DNA of 64,000 nucleotides, taken from positions 14,450,418 through 14,514,417 of the forward strand of contig OX387605.1 in the NCBI GenBank assembly GCA_947568835.1, in the 5' to 3' direction. The DNA is from Protonemura montana (Eukaryota; Arthropoda; Insecta; Plecoptera; Nemouridae). Both the position numbers and the translations under genes were made by a program. This document shows, one piece after another, positions 1 to 12,100 of the stretch. The notes below the pieces were generated by a model. The model saw only the letters and a list, made by a program, of their open reading frames with translations. It was not told where the DNA came from and did not search any database. Position 1 is the stretch's first letter. Each line of letters begins with the position of its first letter.

Positions 1-1497
1 ATTAATGGTATTTTGGTTGTAATGATGGAACGGCTCAAATTTAGTTTACAAAAATGTAAACAGCTTAAAGCTTGAGTGTAACTGAAATCCATTGTCTAAA
101 CAATTTTTTCAACCCATGTGGAAACATATGGTTTTGTAAAATATTTCCCAAACTGGGTATTGAATGCTAAGTGACAACTATTCTCCCAACGTTTCGGAAC
201 ACGTTTCAGATTGATGAAAGCTTTGTTCAACCCACTTTCGAATCTTTCTTTTTTTAACCAGTGGTAACTGCTAAGATAAGAAAAAAAAAATTTGTATCTC
301 AAGAACATAAAATGTTGGAGCTACTTCACTTATAGGTAGGGAGGTCCTAAAGTATAGAAATGATCGCGTTTCACATGACGTTAGCTCCGCACACGCGTAA
401 TGAAATCATTCATGTCTATTAAATTCTCACTCACGTCTCGCTCGACTGCGCCGGCGTCGAGTTATCTGCACATTGATTGATTATCACCAATAAGAATCAC
501 CGAAACGGGCTGCGTTTGCAGAAATAATACCGCCGCGCCATGCACTTCTCAGGAGCCTCGCGAGGAACGCAACGGTTCGAGTGTAAGGCCCCCGTGTAGT
601 CAATCTCGGGACTTAAGGATGAGTGAACTGGTAAAATCACGCACGCTCGTTTCCTGGAGCGTGACTCGCAGCCCTAAATTTTCTCCGCCGTGTCCGGGCG
701 CTCTCGACAAAATAAGATAGGCGGAATACACTGCAGCTATCCACGATGTGCACCATGGCATGTACCCTTGGCAAGAGGCGACCTTCGTGCTGACCGGCCA
801 TTCACAATGAGTCCATTAACGCAGTCGACACTAAGAGACCCTCTGCCGGCTACTTAGTGCATGAGCATTCGTTTTCGATTGGCCCACGATGATAAAATAG
901 CTCGCCTACGCTTCAATAGAGTAAGTGGCCAGTGTATTTGGAGGTTGGATTTAGCTTTTAGAAGTGAGATATAATTTAATATCTTGAAGAAATGTTAATG
1001 GTTTGATGTGTGCAGTAAATTAAAGCAAAAATCTCCAGATCGTTATAATAAACGTAATAGAAAACTTGCAATTACCCAAATCATTACTTTTCCTAAACCG
1101 CTGTCAAGATCAAAAGAAAGTTTTTCCGGGTTTCCGAGATTTTTATCTCATTCCGTATTTTCTCTTAAAATTTGTGTAAGTGCATCTATAGGAACATGTA
1201 ATTGAAAATTTAATTTTAATTGAAATACATTTTCCAGTTATTGCAGGTAAAACACACTTTTTCTATGTCCCTTGATGTACATTTAATTTTCCGGTGGTGA
1301 AAAGTGCATGTATTGACCACTCATGGCACTGACCGAAACTGTAAGGCCCTGCCATGCGAGGTGGTAAAATCGTCAACACATTCCTGACAAAGCGAAGTGT
1401 GTCACGCAACACCATGACTTTCACAGAGCGCACAAAAACTCACGCGAGAATTCGCATCTAACTTAATTGCAGATTTAATTCAAGCACAGATTCAAGC
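1..1497. other. Intergenic, no gene seen
   Basis: Unique-looking sequence. The part at about 360-900 is more GC-rich than the rest, with SINE-like words such as ACGGTTCGAGTG but no complete element. Open frames are short and unrecognised. Confidence 0.6.
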
Positions 1498-2285
1498 ATT
1501 TATTTTCTTTGGTACCCAGCTGTGTCCATGTAAAATTGTGATAATTAATGTTATAGTTCCTAATTTTTTTTATATATTTTTTAGTTGTTTGCTATAGTGT
1601 TAATGTTTATGCTGTAAATGCTATTTACAGTATCTGATAAATTATTGTAATTTCTTAGCTCGAATTTTTACTTAAATACTAACATAACTTTCTAATTGTC
1701 TACTTAACTTAACAAAGTCTTCCTCGCATTTAATGTTTGCAGGAAGTGCACAATACTTTCTTAATCCTCTATAAAATATACTACTTTGAGTGTTGCCTTC
1801 TACAAACGAACTTCTTTCTGATCTAGTATTATGTTCGAGATCTATAAAATTAAGCCTATTTTCTCAGTACTTTGGCATCTTGCCATGCAGGATCTTAAAT
1901 ATAAAAGTACATACATCTATTTCGAATTTTTCTTTTCCATTTTTCCTTTAAAGTTTATTTAACATTTCTCTATGGTCTGAAAACCAATTTTCTTTTAAGA
2001 TTATTCCTGCTGCCCTGTTTTGAAGTTTTTGCAGTTTATTACATTATTTTTCATTCGTTATTGCTAGTTTCGTACTACAATAGTTATAATACGGTTTAAT
2101 TATCGTATTGAAATGTATTGATTTTGTTCACATTGATAGTTGTCTACTTACTCTGTACAAGTTTTCAATTGTACTAGTTACTTATTTTATATAATCATTG
2201 AAATTTAATTTATTATCAATAATCACTTCTAAGCACTTTATCTGCTATGTGATTATGTTTATTTTTAACGTCCTCAAACGCGTTT
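1498..2285 (-). mobile_element. Non-LTR retrotransposon (CR1/jockey-type) 3' remnant, reverse transcriptase C-terminus
   Basis: Read on the minus strand, one frame stays aligned for about 200 codons from about 2270 to the stop at 1674-1672, interrupted by at least five in-frame stops but no obvious frameshift within that span. Recognisable blocks are CLEVIIDNKLNFND, IKPYYNYCST, NKLQKLQNRAAGIILK, FIFKILHGKMPKY, NFIDLEHNTRSE and FYRGLRKYCALPANIKCEED. These are typical of the region after the catalytic core of LINE reverse transcriptases in the CR1/jockey group. A non-coding tail with GGTACC and AAATAAATG continues to about 1498 and looks like the 3' UTR. The 5' part is missing and the copy is dead. 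The exact clade is unresolved. Confidence 0.85.
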
Positions 2286-2289
2286 CACG

Positions 2290-4600
2290 ATATAAGTATG
2301 TACCATTTTCAAAGAGTTGCAAAAGAACTATATCCAATCAAAAGTGTGCAAAAATAACAAATGGCTGCAATTGAAATGATAACTAGAGCGTGGTTTGAAG
2401 TAATTTCAACGAATGTTCTTTATTCATTTTTGAAAAGATCGTCAATCATAACAGCTGCATATGATGCAGAGAGTAATTACCACCCATGCATTACCGGATA
2501 GAAAGCCTCATGGCCAAACCAATGCAATGACAATTAATCTCCTTAATTTAAAACTCCAGGTTAATTTAGAAATTAAACGTATTCACTTGAACTTCGAATC
2601 TAAAATGCACGATGTTTCATCATTAAAAAATGTTTCTGTGTGTGGTTCACCAAAGGAACTTACCACTAATAATTTACCAGAGCTTCTAACTACACGTTTT
2701 TCTTAAAGTCTCAACTTTTCTCTAGATGCAGCGTCCTTGCTGCATTGCAGGCACACATAAAATTATACCAAAAAGAGGACAGGGCGGGCGCCAGTGATGT
2801 AATTTGCACAGGGCTGATATTATTTGCAATATTTCATTAACGTTTATGGGCCGAAAGCGCGAGGGACGCGATTCAAAATTTAAGATGCCCTCAGCCGAGT
2901 TCCCCGTGACTGACATATAAATTCGAGTTTATTATAATGCAACAGCTAGGAGCCTGCAGATTTGCACGTGAATCGACGGGAAGTGTCGTTTATAATATCG
3001 AAATGCAAGGCAATGGGATAAGTTTATTCAAGACTCCTGAATAGTGAATACTGCCCGCAGAGCAGACACATGTTTCGAGTCCCAGAGTCGCGGGGAAAAG
3101 CGTTCTAGACATTTTTGGTATGGTACGTTGTCATTATTTATTATTGTGCTTAGTAAAAGAAGGACAGTGCATCTACGCATTTACAAGTTTTATTTAGGTC
3201 CTTGCATAAGTCTCACGCTTGACATGGACATGAAACATTGCTCTTGACACAGTATTGCGTTCTTCTCTCGCAGCGCCATATAAACAAAATAATTCAATTT
3301 TAAATTTTGTGTGCATTGTATCGATCTTTTCGTGCCTTTTCCCAAAGAATTTCCGAATTATTTCGCTCCACGAAAAGTATTATAAAATATTCCAGAGAAA
3401 TTTCTTTGAATCTGCCGTTAGATATTGGTTATTCCCTCAACAGGACGTCGACAATGCTTATTGTAAGGAGAAGTGTTAAGGGAGGAAATGTGTGGAATGT
3501 GAATATATTTCCAGATCGATCTGAGGGACCGGCATCCCGATACGAAAGTATAGGGAACGCCAGCCGACGGTGCCGCGAGCCGAAAACCGCTCTCACTTCA
3601 AGACGCGTAGCTTTGATCTCTGAAAATTCGGTGCAGCCCCGAAATACACGCACAACTTTGGGAAAATGTTATTTAATCACGAGTCTAAACAGTGCAGGCT
3701 CAATCGCTCAAGTCAGTCTTGCTAGATTGGCTCCTGGCGAAGTCTGCCATTTTCAAAGAGGAATTGCCCACAATTCCGAGTTAACATTCAAGTGTCTATA
3801 ATTTGCGCAACTACCATTTGCTTTTAATGAAGCGAAACAGCCAATCAGTAGAAAGTATGTAGTTAGATGCTAGCAAAGTGGTTACGAGGGATATACATCC
3901 TTCAAAAATACATGTCGCTGTAAGATTTAGTGAGACGCGGCCTCTTTTGACATCAATTTATTAGCGTAATTGAACTTTACCTTCTGATAAACGTTACTTT
4001 AAAAGCAGCAATTTTCTTTCCACTAAATAATGCCGATAAACTTTATAAAAGACAGATTTCGAAGATAAATGATAGCCCTCTCACATGACGTTTTACCCAT
4101 GTCATAATAAATTACTCTACAAATTTTTCATGTAAATAAAACACAGTCTATAATTTGTATGGTGGTGTTCTGACTACCGAGCTTTTACAAGAGCTGCGCT
4201 CTACGTCTTCGGAATCAATGTAGGGACATTGAAAGGTTAGGTACAAGTCACTGCAGAAGCGCCTTACGTCAAAGCGACTTTAGACACGTGGGGCTAATCA
4301 ATCAACCGAGGTATCGTGTTGTATTTCAGCTTGCGATGGCGTGGATAGGTTAGGTACTTGGTTATTCTATCAGGGGATGAAAATGTCAATAAACGCAGCC
4401 GATTTGGTGCGTGCCTATTAGCTTCAAGTGAATGGCAGCTTTGAATGTATATCAATAATATGTTACCCTCTTGATGTAGGTTAGCTCTAAGTTTAGCACG
4501 ATGCACTCCGTGATAAATAGAACAGTGAATTAATAATATGCTCACGATGAACTTAAAAGGAGTGATTGCTTCTTAAGATTTAATTTTTGTGTAAACTCAA
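2290..4600. other. Intergenic, no gene seen
   Basis: AT-rich sequence with several short overlapping open frames, the longest at 3307-3801 with no domain. Nothing else was identified. Confidence 0.6.
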
Positions 4601-4603
4601 ACT

Positions 4604-4753
4604 CGGTCTTAGGGTCAGTTTTTTTAGTGGTTAAGGGTCTAACAGTGCGCTAATTTATTATTTGCTTGGCAACAGCCAATTAGAAGATGATTTTTGTTTG
4701 TTAACGGTCTATTTATTACTCATAAAATGTCACTAAAAACCGACACTTAGGCG
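4604..4753. mobile_element. MITE-like inverted-repeat element (candidate)
   Basis: The left end (4607-4629) reads CTTAGGGTCAGTTTTTTTAG and the right end, on the opposite strand, CCTAAGTGTCGGTTTTTAGTG. They form imperfect terminal inverted repeats of about 23 bp enclosing about 100 bp of AT-rich sequence without coding capacity. Inside, GTTAAGGGTCTA and GTTAACGGTCTA are near-repeats. No target-site duplication is certain, so the boundaries are approximate. Confidence 0.4.
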
Positions 4754-4754
4754 G

Positions 4755-7700
4755 TGCGATAGTAGAACAAATACGCACACACGTCGTTCAAATGCGAAAG
4801 TAGACTTGATTGACGCGAAAATAGTACACGAACGAGTGCAAAATAATTCACATTTACTTCGGATAGGTTCAAATTATGTCGTTACCAAACGAAACTTCTT
4901 ATCGGTTATTTGTGTAGAGCATAGATATGGTTTAAAAATTTCGAACAAAGAATCAATTCATTGTTTATTCAAAATGAATGGTCTAGGTTTAATCGGTCGA
5001 AAATGTTATTGTTTACTAGCAGTGCACCCACTGTGCACGCAGCTGCCGTAAGTGAAGTGAGCGATAAGAGTGATATGAGTGATGTGGGTTGATATCAGAA
5101 ATTTCGCTCCGGAAACAACATATTATCGAGAGCAACTCTGCTGTAAAATCGTAAAATGTTTTCCCCCTTTGTTAGTTTTAAGGCTTAGACTCAATGTCCA
5201 GGTTCAATCTCACCCAATTCCAACTCCTATAGTACTGCTAAATTTAAACCCCTTTGCTTGCTTCAAGGTTAAGACTCTATGTTCAGATTAGTAAGTGATC
5301 AGTGTATTGAGTGATAAAAGTTACCACAGTGATACTGATCCCGCGGAAAACGTTCTTATGCACTGCTCAATTTTGAACCACTTTAGTCAAATTCCGTTCT
5401 TATTTACACGATTTGATTCCACGTTCGATTTTGTAAAACAATAAATCATAAGAAAAATGCCAATAGTCTCAGATTAGGCGGCTAATTTTCAGGACAGTCT
5501 TGAAAAGTGCCAAAGAAATGGTCAATTAGTCGTTTTTCGCATTTTAAACATCAAACACGGTACTTTGATATTGTCAGTGACTATACGCATACTGTTGCAC
5601 TTCATACTACTTACTTAAATTGCATTATTGCGTATTTAAAATAACACATATTTAAATTGCAATGATCACACTAAACACTTGTGTTTGAAAAACCTGTTGC
5701 AAATTCACGGCATGCTTGCAAATTCTAAATTTTTCCACTGCTTCTTACGTCGATTCAAAAGAATTGCCACCTGTTATGTCTCTAAAAAAGTAAATTTAGT
5801 CTCTTTTGGTTGTTGAAAAATCTGTCTCTCATGCTTGGAGTGCTTGCAATAGAAGGCTAACTAATAGGTGATTTGCATAAAAGTCAGAAATAGCACTTTC
5901 GCTTGAAATCGGTAGTGGAATCTTGTCTAGGCTGGGGTTAAGTATTACGCGTCGTATTTGAACAATTTCTCAGCAAATCGACATGATGTTTATACCTTTA
6001 TGACCGTGGCGACACCACGCTCTTTTTGATGCTAATTGAAGTACATTTTTGTTATAAAGTGCAGGAAAATTTGTAAAAATTGTATTTTTCATTGTGTTTT
6101 TTTCATGAATTCTTGATATTTTTACCCGCAAAAAGCTGTCGTAGTGGATTTTAACATGTCGGCCATTATTTTTTGTTTAATTTCGAGTAAAAACCAACCG
6201 TTTCAAATTAGTTATGCCTTCGCCAATTTACGCTCAAAACTATTAAAAAGTGCTTAAAACAGTATATTATTGAGGATTGAGAATTTTGAAATTCAATTTT
6301 GAATAAGAATCTACCATTGAAGCATTTCCAAAATTGGCGCAAATTGTTTAAGATTGTCATAGACACTTTTAATGTGTCAAAGTTTTCCAACGACCGACCG
6401 ACCGGCGCGGTAACCAACTTCGACTTGAAACATTTTTCTAGGGAGTGTTAGCTATAGTTTTTACTGGTTTAGCCAGAGGTCTGTTTAAAGTCTACAATTT
6501 TGTATAGAGGAAAAACATCCCTATCAGAACTTCCCGAAGGTCTTGGGAAAAGTGTAGCTGATACGTATAATTTTTTCACCTTGTTTCACCAAGGCACTAC
6601 GTTAACTATATATACAAAATGTCTTTACGCTTGCTGCCATTTTACCTGAATATTTAATTACTTTTTCATCTGCTCTTTGAAGCAAACTCCCACGCTCTGA
6701 TTCCATCCATCGTCATTCATCAATTTATGAGCGCAATGTGAAAGTAATTATTCATTATGAATTAAAAAATGACAACCTATCTTTGTAATGTTACAAAGTA
6801 AAGAATCTCATTAAGTTTTTTTTTGTCACGTGTTTAAACAACTGTGAGTAGAAACGGGTTTTTTTTTTTTTTAATGGCGAGGAAAACTGAATAATTATTT
6901 GCCTTTCTAGAACCTAAAAGCTTTGTTCATTTGCGGACGCTCAGATCACGAAAATTATTGTCAGTGCAAAAAGAATCAAGGGTTTTTTTAAAGAATTTCT
7001 TCCAGTTATGGCTAAAAAATATTTTTCTTTCAAGTTGTAAGCAAAGAAAATTCCCTTTTAATCTTATGTCTTATTTTCAATGTGTTTTTGTTTTAACAAA
7101 TATGATCTATTTTTTTAATTGTTTTAATTTAAAACTTAGACATTTTCATACAAATGTGTACAAATAAAATTAAGAAACAATTACTTAACCTTATTGAATC
7201 AAATTGTCAACACCAGCGCCGTTATCCCAGATTTCAGATGCATTTTCACAATAACTAACGTCACATTCAGGTAGTTTTCCATGACAAAGCAAGAGACTGC
7301 GCTTCCGAGTTTGCGACATATGCCTGCAGCCATTGTGAATGAAAACCAGGCGACGCTATGATCGCGCGGCGCAATTGTCGTCTGGCGACGGCGTCGGTGG
7401 CGTCGGCGTCGGTGGCGGCGTTTCGTCGCGGACGCCACACTGCACTAGCGGCCACCACGCAGTAATCGCGCCACGAAGGTTTTACCCTGATTACCACAGC
7501 TTACCTCAACGCATCTCGACCATCCGTTTGCACAAGAGAAAACCTTTCAAATACGTTCCTCCACACTTTATGCGATGAATATTTTCATGAAGCATGCAAG
7601 CATATACACGGGAGTTTAATCAAAGTTTCCGTTATGACTTTCATAAGAATCTATTATTTAAAATCACAATCTGAAAAATCTAGCACAGAGAGCAAAAAAA

Positions 7701-8310
7701 ATGTGCATATTTATTTTCAATATGACACAAAACATGCCCCAGCTTAGCGCGAGCTGGTGAAATGCGGCTCCTCCACTATCTCGAGAATTGCGCAGGTGCA
7801 CCAACAATTGTACCGCTATGCTTCGATCATTGGCGCACGTGAAATCATCATACACGCTTTCCGCCTTAATGCATGTGCAAAATGAGAACGTCGGTGACCT
7901 CCTTTGTCGAGTACAGTTCTACAATTTTTCTCACAAACCACATCATACACTATGTATATAAAGGTGCAGCATCTGTATGTACCGTTTACATTCGAATCAT
8001 CGCAGTACAACCAAATTGTCCATGGTTGTTGCTATTCTCCATGTTCTTCGAGCAGTTTTACTTTTTATTATCTGTGATAACATGAAAGCCCAAACAATGG
8101 TGCCAAACACGACGAAACCTCTTTCCAAATTAGAATATATCACCGCCGCGAGGTCCTGTTTGAATAAAACTATATGCCATGAATTTGTGTTCCACTCTGG
8201 TTGCTTTTAGTCTTGCATTTGGATTGTGTTGGCTGGTTCAGGGCTGAGCATTATTGCGTTTGTCAGATAAAACAAAGCCAGTGCACATGTATCTCCTTCA
8301 GCCGTGCCAC
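4755..8310. other. Intergenic, GACGCC island at 7384-7434
   Basis: Mostly AT-rich with T-runs. The island at 7384-7434 is a GGCGTC-rich patch that creates arginine/glycine-rich false frames. No domain was found in any frame. Confidence 0.55.
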
Positions 8311-8314
8311 CCTA

Positions 8315-8340
8315 CCCCCCCCCCCCCCCCCCCCCCCCCC
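8315..8340 (+). repeat. Poly(C) homopolymer, 26 nt
   Basis: An uninterrupted run of 26 C. It lies just upstream of a short perfect hairpin at 8356-8372. The run length in an assembly may be unreliable. Confidence 0.95.
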
Positions 8341-8355
8341 AACGTTCTCCCGCCC

Positions 8356-8372
8356 GGTGCTCTTCGAGCACC
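8356..8372 (+). other. Perfect 7-bp hairpin after the poly(C) tract
   Basis: GGTGCTC and GAGCACC flank the three bases TTC, giving a seven-pair stem. No T-run follows, so it does not look like a pol III terminator. Function is unknown and it may be chance. Confidence 0.6.
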
Positions 8373-8374
8373 CC

Positions 8375-9060
8375 TACCAGTATAGAGCGGTGCTGGTGGT
8401 GCAGCCTCCTGCGTCTCAGCATCAAGCAATCCCGCTAAAACCACGGACTGGTTCCATATCCGTGCGCCTAGAACCGTGTGCGTTTTAGCATGCTGCAAGC
8501 TGAGCCACCCGTGACATTAGAAGTGTATGGAAGAAGATGAGTGAAAGACTTTTGTTGGTAACAAATACTTGCAAGTCTGGTGAACACCACTTTGGCTAAC
8601 AGACACTTAATTGTTTCAGGGTTATTGTAACCCTACCGCAGTTTCCCGACAGGTCCTCTCGGCACCGAACCTTCAGTGACCCGAAGTGTGCATAGCAGGA
8701 AAATTGATGCTTCATTATTATTTTAACATTTTTCTCGAACAACCTAATTAATTCTGTCGCTTTATTATATAGAGTTAAAAGTGTCTTAGCTGCAGCGCGT
8801 GTGTAATATGTGTGTGCATTTTTGTTACAGCTCGTAAATTCCTTTCGCAAATTAGTAACCCCGTTTCTAATATCCTTAATCAAACCGAAACCAATGAGAG
8901 TGAGAAAAATAAAGCAAGTCTTGTATAGTTAATTAAAAATTTATTAAGTTTAGTGGAAACTATTACGTGCTTATTTTAATGAATACCCGCATCCATCTAG
9001 TTTCAAGCGCAGCGTCTTCAAAATGGGTTATTTTCATCAAGAGCAACCATAGGTAGTGCA
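8375..9060. other. Intergenic, one unrecognised minus-strand open frame
   Basis: An open frame at 8883-8596 (95 codons) has a helical-looking stretch TNLRKEFTSCNKNAHTYYTR. It has no domain I recognise, no neighbour and no clear splice site. It is more likely chance than gene. Confidence 0.45.
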
Positions 9061-9065
9061 CCCCA

Positions 9066-9135
9066 GGCCACCGGTAATGGGTGCAACCATGCGAGCGGGG
9101 GTCGAACCCAGCGCTCCTGATTAAACGTCAGCGAG
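9066..9135 (-). mobile_element. tRNA-like SINE fragment (candidate)
   Basis: The minus strand reads GACGTTTAATCAGGAGCG, then CTGGGTTCGACCCCC near 9113-9096, an anticodon-loop-like segment followed by a B-box. Stems are imperfect and no D-arm is evident. It may be related to the candidate at 31.1 kb, but the similarity is short. Confidence 0.35.
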
Positions 9136-12100
9136 TTCTTACAAGAAGTGCACAGACTATGATGGGGCGTGCTCTCGTCAAAAAGAGAAATGCTTTTCTT
9201 TTAGAGTGCATGGTCGTAAAAGTTTGTGGTAAACATAGATACGTTTTCCACATCTCTTCGTTATTGTTGAGATAGATACTTTTTGTATGCAGAGAATTCA
9301 ATTTGGGACGCAGAGAGCCGAGACTATTCAATAAATGCTTCTTCCACTATATCATGACAATGTTTGAAATATGCTTATGAACTTAAATTATTGGTTAGCT
9401 CTCAGTGAGTGCGTTTCTGCGCTCAACAACGCAACGCGCAGTTTCGACAACGATGCCAAATTACTAATTGAAGACCATCTCCTGATCATACCATTGTTTT
9501 AAGCCGGCCCATTGTTCTGTTGTCTATACTTACGAACAAGTTTTAATTCGCTATGATTGTTCTTTAAGCAAACTACTAGAGACGAATTCGTCAGTAATGT
9601 TAGTTTGAAACAACATCCCGTCGTCTAATCCGGCATCTCTTGTTCTCATGCTATCGAGAGCCGGGGGTTGGTAGACTCTAGGAAGCCTTCGCGCTCGCTT
9701 ATAAGCCGACATAATTCACTCACCCCTGTCAAGGGAAACAATTACAGATGAACTTGTCGCACTCTCCATTCTCGCCGAGAGATCTGTTTCAATGGCGAGC
9801 GGCGTGCGCACAAATCACTAATAAAACATCTCGCGTTTTAATAATGCCCCGGGCGTTTTCTTATATACACGCGTCGACTCTAAGATTGCACGAAGCAATT
9901 TATGCTGTGATATTTTGCAACTTTGTTTTGCGACTATCCGTGCAAGCAATAAGCAAGATCATATTTAAGTCTGGCATGCAAATTGCAAACTTGTCTGCAT
10001 TTGTCATTTGGCTGGTGTAGTCGAGGCACGGGAAGGGAGGGGCCGTGACCCACCCTGCACGGACAGCGACCCCCAAAACGTGCCTGCTCCTGACTGTAAC
10101 CTACAACTCACTGCCGGGATATTGCATCGCGCTCGAAATAAATATCCACTATTCTGTGCATTAGTAATTACATGCTATGTACAGCAACTGTCAAATTACT
10201 GATTTCATCTTGTCAATGCCAGTCAGACGGGTGAATAGATTAAATATCAACTGCATCGAGCTATGCAACCGGCTAATAATAAATTCCTTAGGGAGGAAGA
10301 CTGCCTTTAGTTTACGCTAAGGGCAGGAGTTACCGCGATCGCTCTTGGTATCGCTCTTTCTACTCTTAATCTGATTTCTTTCGGCGAATTCACAGCGTGA
10401 AAAAAGTCTTGTCCCAGTTTTTTTATTATTCCATAAAACAGATTAAAAAGATTCCCCATTAAATCGTAAAAGAGATAACGGTCGGGAGATATTTTTCGAG
10501 TAAAAGTATCTCTTAACAAGCTCTACGATTCGGTGCGCAAAGAAAAAGATTCGGCTGCTGCCGCAGTCTTTTAATGAAGAGAAAGTGAACGCCACTAACA
10601 TCGTGCTTGTGGGTATAATAAGGTATATCCAGTTTACGTGCAGGTTCAATTAATATTAATAATTGAAACAATTTTTTAATATTAGATACCACCACACCAC
10701 ACTCGCTGTTCTCTCTTGCACAGAGCAAAATTACACTAAATTAAAGCAGATTTATAGCTCCCCGAGGTAAGGATATACACTATTCGACAGACTAGAATTT
10801 CTCGTATAATTTACTAATTCATTTGTGTCGCTTCAATCTAGGTAATTTGCCCCGTCCGTTTCGCTCTGCGGATAAGTGAGCTCATAACTGGACGGGTGGG
10901 TGGGTGGTGGATGGGAAATCTATTATAAGCCAGTGTATCGATGCGGTCGTTTTGCAGTCAGCAAACAATCAGAAGCGAAGCGAATCAATCCTGTCCAGTG
11001 CAGCCTGCATTTCCACGGGGAGTCCAAGTGGGTCGCGCGGACCCGCGGAGCGGCACTCAGATTGATATGTGATATAGAAACACGTCTGAATGCAATAACT
11101 GAACCAAGCCAATCATACCGTTTGCCCGGACTGGCCGGCATGTCCGTTCTAAGACATGTCAATCCCATGTTACGTAATCAACAATCGAATATATTACAGA
11201 TACTTCTAAAGCCAATCACCTACAAGTTTGCTTTCATTCTCATGATCGAATTAATACGCACACACGTCAGGAATAACTTAACAGCTCATAAGTATTTCGT
11301 TTGATTGTGTGCAGTTTAATAATAGCTTTCGATTACGTGCAGTCATGATTTTCCATGATTTTCCCATTACGAATTACAACGCGCAAAGGATTCTAATTTT
11401 ATTCATCCAATTCCAGCGTGAAAACGCATGGCCAGCAGTTAACACTAAAACACGCTGCATTTTGCTTCAAGCACCTTGCCGTAAACACATTTTGCAAGCG
11501 TGGGTTGAAATGCAGCACAGCTGTGCGGAGCTCTGAAGCACGCTTTAAAGTGAGATTCGAGCTACGGTGTTGATCTGTGTGCTGGGCAATCACATCAGAG
11601 GAAATCAAAGTTCAGTGAACGGCCTGTCGACAGCCTTGCGTCGTTACCACTTTGCCCGCAGACACTGCTAGAGGTCAGAGTGATGCCTCACGTCTTAATC
11701 CGTAGAGCCAATCCGTTTGGGATTGAAAGCCGAAGGGCAAAAATGTTTGAAAGGATAGTTGCAATTTCATTTAGAACGTAATTACGTTCTTCTCTTAAAG
11801 AGGTATTAATAGATTTTCACCCTATCAGGGTTGCGAAAACTGAACGCCACTAGTGATGTTTGTGGTGTTGTGAATTTCCCGGAGTGTTTGTCGTGAAATA
11901 ATTTTCTTTAAGAAAATGAATGATCAGTTGTCCGAGGACAAGCGAACGCCGAGGCGCGTGTGGCACGTCAACCCAGCAGTCAATCATAAAACAAACAAGG
12001 GCGTGAAAATGTGTTTTCCTTGATAAGGGAAATCTTTCAATCTGTTCCCGGCGATTGAGCCGAACGCGCGCGATATTGGTGGAATAGATAGACGTCTACC

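Noticed and set aside
8201..8498. Overlapping frames with poly-proline or poly-glycine
   Set aside because: Both frames simply read through the poly(C) tract.
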